DNA of 64,000 nt from an uncultured Dokdonia sp. GTDB lineage: Bacteria; Bacteroidota; Bacteroidia; Flavobacteriales; Flavobacteriaceae. Every line of letters begins with the position of its first letter. Within the stretch, counting starts at the first letter, position 1. Shown in pieces: positions 62,234 to 64,000 of this stretch. The position numbers and the translations under genes are program-made. A model generated the notes under the pieces. That model was not told the DNA's origin. It did no database searches and saw only the letters and a program-made list of their open reading frames with translations. The stretch covers positions 1 to 64,000 of the forward strand of contig CANNDF010000007.1 of the NCBI GenBank assembly GCA_947503305.1, written 5' to 3'.

Positions 62234-63376
62234 ATGGATTTTAGCTTAACCGAAGAACACTTATTAATACGCGACGCAGCGCGTGATTTTGCAAGGACAG
62301 AACTACTACCTGGTGTTATAGAACGTGATGAAAAACAACATTTCCCAGATGAGCTCGTAAAAAAAATGGGCGAACTCGGATTCTTAGGTATTATGGTAGA
62401 CCCAAAATATGGAGGTAGTGGCATGGATGCTACATCTTATGTTTTGATTATGGAGGAATTATCAAAAGTAGATGCCTCTGCTTCTGTAATTGTTTCTGTA
62501 AATAACTCATTAGTATGTTATGGACTTGAAGCTTTTGGCACAGAAGCTCAGAAAGAAAAATACTTAACCAAACTTGCTACTGGAGAATTTGTAGGCGCTT
62601 TTTGTTTAAGTGAACCAGAAGCTGGTTCTGATGCTACATCTCAAGCGACTACTGCTATAGATCAAGGGGATCATTATATATTAAATGGTACAAAAAACTG
62701 GATTACCAATGGTGGTCGTTCTGACGTATATCTGGTAATCGCACAAACAGATAGATCAAAAGGACATCGTGGTATCAATGCTTTTATTGTAGAAAAAGGG
62801 ATGGAAGGTTTTGAAGTAGGCCCTAAAGAAGATAAGCTAGGTATACGGGGTAGTGATACACATACTTTACAATTTAATGATGTAAAAGTACCTAAAGAAA
62901 ATCGTATCGGCGAAGATGGATTTGGGTTTAAGTTTGCTATGAAAACTCTTTCTGGTGGGCGTATCGGTATTGCATCTCAAGCACTAGGTATTGCATCTGG
63001 AGCTTATGAACTTGCTCTTAAATATTCAAAAGAACGTAAAGCATTTGGTACAGAAATATGCAATCACCAAGCTATCGCCTTTAAACTGGCAGATATGTAT
63101 ACAGAGATTGAAGCTGCTCGTCACCTTGTAATGAAAGCCGCTTGGGATAAAGATCAAGGTAACAACTATGACCTATCTAGTGCTATGGCAAAATTGTATG
63201 CCTCAAAAGTCGCTATGGAACAAACTGTAGAAGCTGTGCAGATTCACGGAGGTAATGGTTTTGTAAAAGAATATCATGTTGAACGTTTAATGCGTGATGC
63301 AAAAATCACTCAAATTTATGAAGGCACTTCTGAAATCCAGAAAATTGTAATTTCAAGAAGCTTAATTAAAGGATAG
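62234..63376 (+). CDS. Acyl-CoA dehydrogenase
   Basis: The 380-residue product has the ACAD pattern: DFSLTEEHLLIRDAARDFARTEL, AFCLSEPEAGSDATSQATTA (FAD/substrate), NWITNGGRSDVYLVIAQTD, GIASQALGIASGAYELALKYSKERKAFG, VEAVQIHGGNGFVKEYHVERLMRDAKITQIYEGTSEIQKIVIS (catalytic Glu in YEGTSE). It introduces a 2,3 double bond into short-chain acyl-CoA, in fatty acid or amino acid breakdown; butyryl-CoA-type is the closest. It has its own promoter and terminator. Confidence 0.95.
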   Translation: MDFSLTEEHLLIRDAARDFARTELLPGVIERDEKQHFPDELVKKMGELGFLGIMVDPKYGGSGMDATSYVLIMEELSKVDASASVIVSVNNSLVCYGLEAFGTEAQKEKYLTKLATGEFVGAFCLSEPEAGSDATSQATTAIDQGDHYILNGTKNWITNGGRSDVYLVIAQTDRSKGHRGINAFIVEKGMEGFEVGPKEDKLGIRGSDTHTLQFNDVKVPKENRIGEDGFGFKFAMKTLSGGRIGIASQALGIASGAYELALKYSKERKAFGTEICNHQAIAFKLADMYTEIEAARHLVMKAAWDKDQGNNYDLSSAMAKLYASKVAMEQTVEAVQIHGGNGFVKEYHVERLMRDAKITQIYEGTSEIQKIVISRSLIKG

Positions 63377-63399
63377 AGTACTTCTATTATATTTTATAG

Positions 63400-63428
63400 A
63401 AAAGCGAGCTATTATGCTCGCTTTTTTT
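63400..63428 (+). terminator. Terminator after the acyl-CoA dehydrogenase
   Basis: AAAAGCGAGC pairs with GCTCGCTTTT around a 6-base loop, followed by further Ts, 24 bases past the stop. Confidence 0.92.
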
Positions 63429-63524
63429 ATAGTTCTATATTTTACACAAAAAAATAATTAAAAAACTGTAATTATACTATACATTATATAACCTATAGAA
63501 TATGAGTATAAAACTATATCCTCA

Positions 63525-64000
63525 TTGACAACAGAAAATAAAGAGTTAGAATTTACACAAAAAGTAACTGCTTCTCAGGGTATCATTCACAAAGTGTGTA
63601 GGATGTACTGTGATGATGATGAACACCGTAAAGATTTGTTTCAGGAAATTCTGATTCAATTATGGCGATCTTATGCATCATTTAGGGGAGACTCAAAATT
63701 TTCTACATGGATGTATCGCGTTGCTATCAATGTTGCTATCCAAGATTTTAGAAAAACTAAAAAGAAACAACAACTCTTCTTTCAAACCAATCAATTTAAA
63801 GAAAAACCTGATGATCTGGTAAATACCATAGATGATGAGCACCTACAACAAATGCATAAGGCCATTGCTCAACTCAACAAAATAGAGAAAGCTATTATCA
63901 TGCTTCATCTAGATGATACTCCTAATGAAGAGATTGCAAAAATCATTGGAATTACCCAAAACTATGTGAGGGTAAAGATGAATCGTATCAAAGTAAAACT
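63525..64000 (+). CDS. ECF RNA polymerase sigma factor, 3' end outside window
   Basis: The frame opens after a TAA at 63489-63491 and has no ATG before the conserved region, so TTG at 63525 (encoding MTTENKELEFTQKV) is the best start. The visible 158 residues hold region 2 (YCDDDEHRKDLFQEILIQLWRSYASFRGDSKFSTWMYRVAINVAIQDFRK) and most of region 4 (LNKIEKAIIMLHLDDTPNEEIAKIIGITQNYVRVKMNRIKVK). It directs RNA polymerase to specific promoters; target and anti-sigma lie outside the window. Confidence 0.9.
   Translation, partial: MTTENKELEFTQKVTASQGIIHKVCRMYCDDDEHRKDLFQEILIQLWRSYASFRGDSKFSTWMYRVAINVAIQDFRKTKKKQQLFFQTNQFKEKPDDLVNTIDDEHLQQMHKAIAQLNKIEKAIIMLHLDDTPNEEIAKIIGITQNYVRVKMNRIKVK

Overview
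The window looks like a chromosome segment of a marine Flavobacteriaceae bacterium (Bacteroidota). The DNA is AT-rich. It carries type IX secretion and gliding genes (porU, porV, gldJ), a type B T9SS sorting domain, SprT and PorV-type proteins, TAnnTTTG-type -7 promoter boxes and almost no Shine-Dalgarno sequences. I cannot fix the genus from sequence alone. Nothing suggests a prophage, integrative element, insertion sequence or CRISPR array. No gene-free stretch exceeds 300 bases.

Layout. 1-1885: 3' part of a collagen-like protein gene, overlapped by a T9SS type B surface protein. 1945-3898: two acetyltransferase genes and a VanY-type peptidase, joined by ATGA overlaps. 3895-7831 (minus): TPR protein, DUF4136 lipoprotein, obgE, and a gene fusing hypoxanthine phosphoribosyltransferase to adenylate kinase. 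7960-9605: purK-purE, divergent from that purine salvage gene. 9858-13765: Dcp peptidase, a lipoprotein and a glycosyltransferase. 13877-16869: a GbsR/MarR regulator and a five-gene operon (three small membrane proteins, a TIGR01777 epimerase, an SRPBCC protein), both preceded by the same inverted-repeat core. 16922-18579: sigma factor, small zinc-binding anti-sigma candidate, and a convergent UbiA-like membrane protein. 18706-27036: gcvP, a KAS III enzyme, methyltransferase, glycosyltransferase, alkaline phosphatase, mlaE-mlaF.

27051-36862 (minus): DUF389 protein, mannose-1-phosphate guanylyltransferase, SprT, flavoprotein, SDR, M28 peptidase, pyruvate dehydrogenase E2 and E1-alpha, cytidine deaminase, porV; then porU to 40753. 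40973-43965: gldJ and murF. 44006-51250: tRNA-Val(GAC), a single reading frame fusing glycerol kinase to glycerol-3-phosphate dehydrogenase, an SLC5-type symporter, galE and a mutarotase. 51476-53810: two secreted proteins and tRNA-Val(TAC). 53918-62151 (minus): folC (probably starting at ATT), a collapsed T9SS pseudogene, a SnoaL-like protein, tonB-exbD-exbB, nhaD, an amino acid dehydrogenase and anmK. 62234-64000: acyl-CoA dehydrogenase and the start of an ECF sigma factor.

The most striking unexplained signal is a dispersed 14-bp perfect palindrome, GCTTTCGCGAAAGC, with nine exact copies and several decayed ones. It occurs between genes and inside genes, where it usually encodes Ala-Phe-Ala-Lys-Ala. 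Other leads are a perfect 44-bp palindrome inside a coding sequence, a 19-bp-arm hairpin at the start of cdd, the paired GbsR operators, two enzyme fusions, and a likely ATT start codon for folC.
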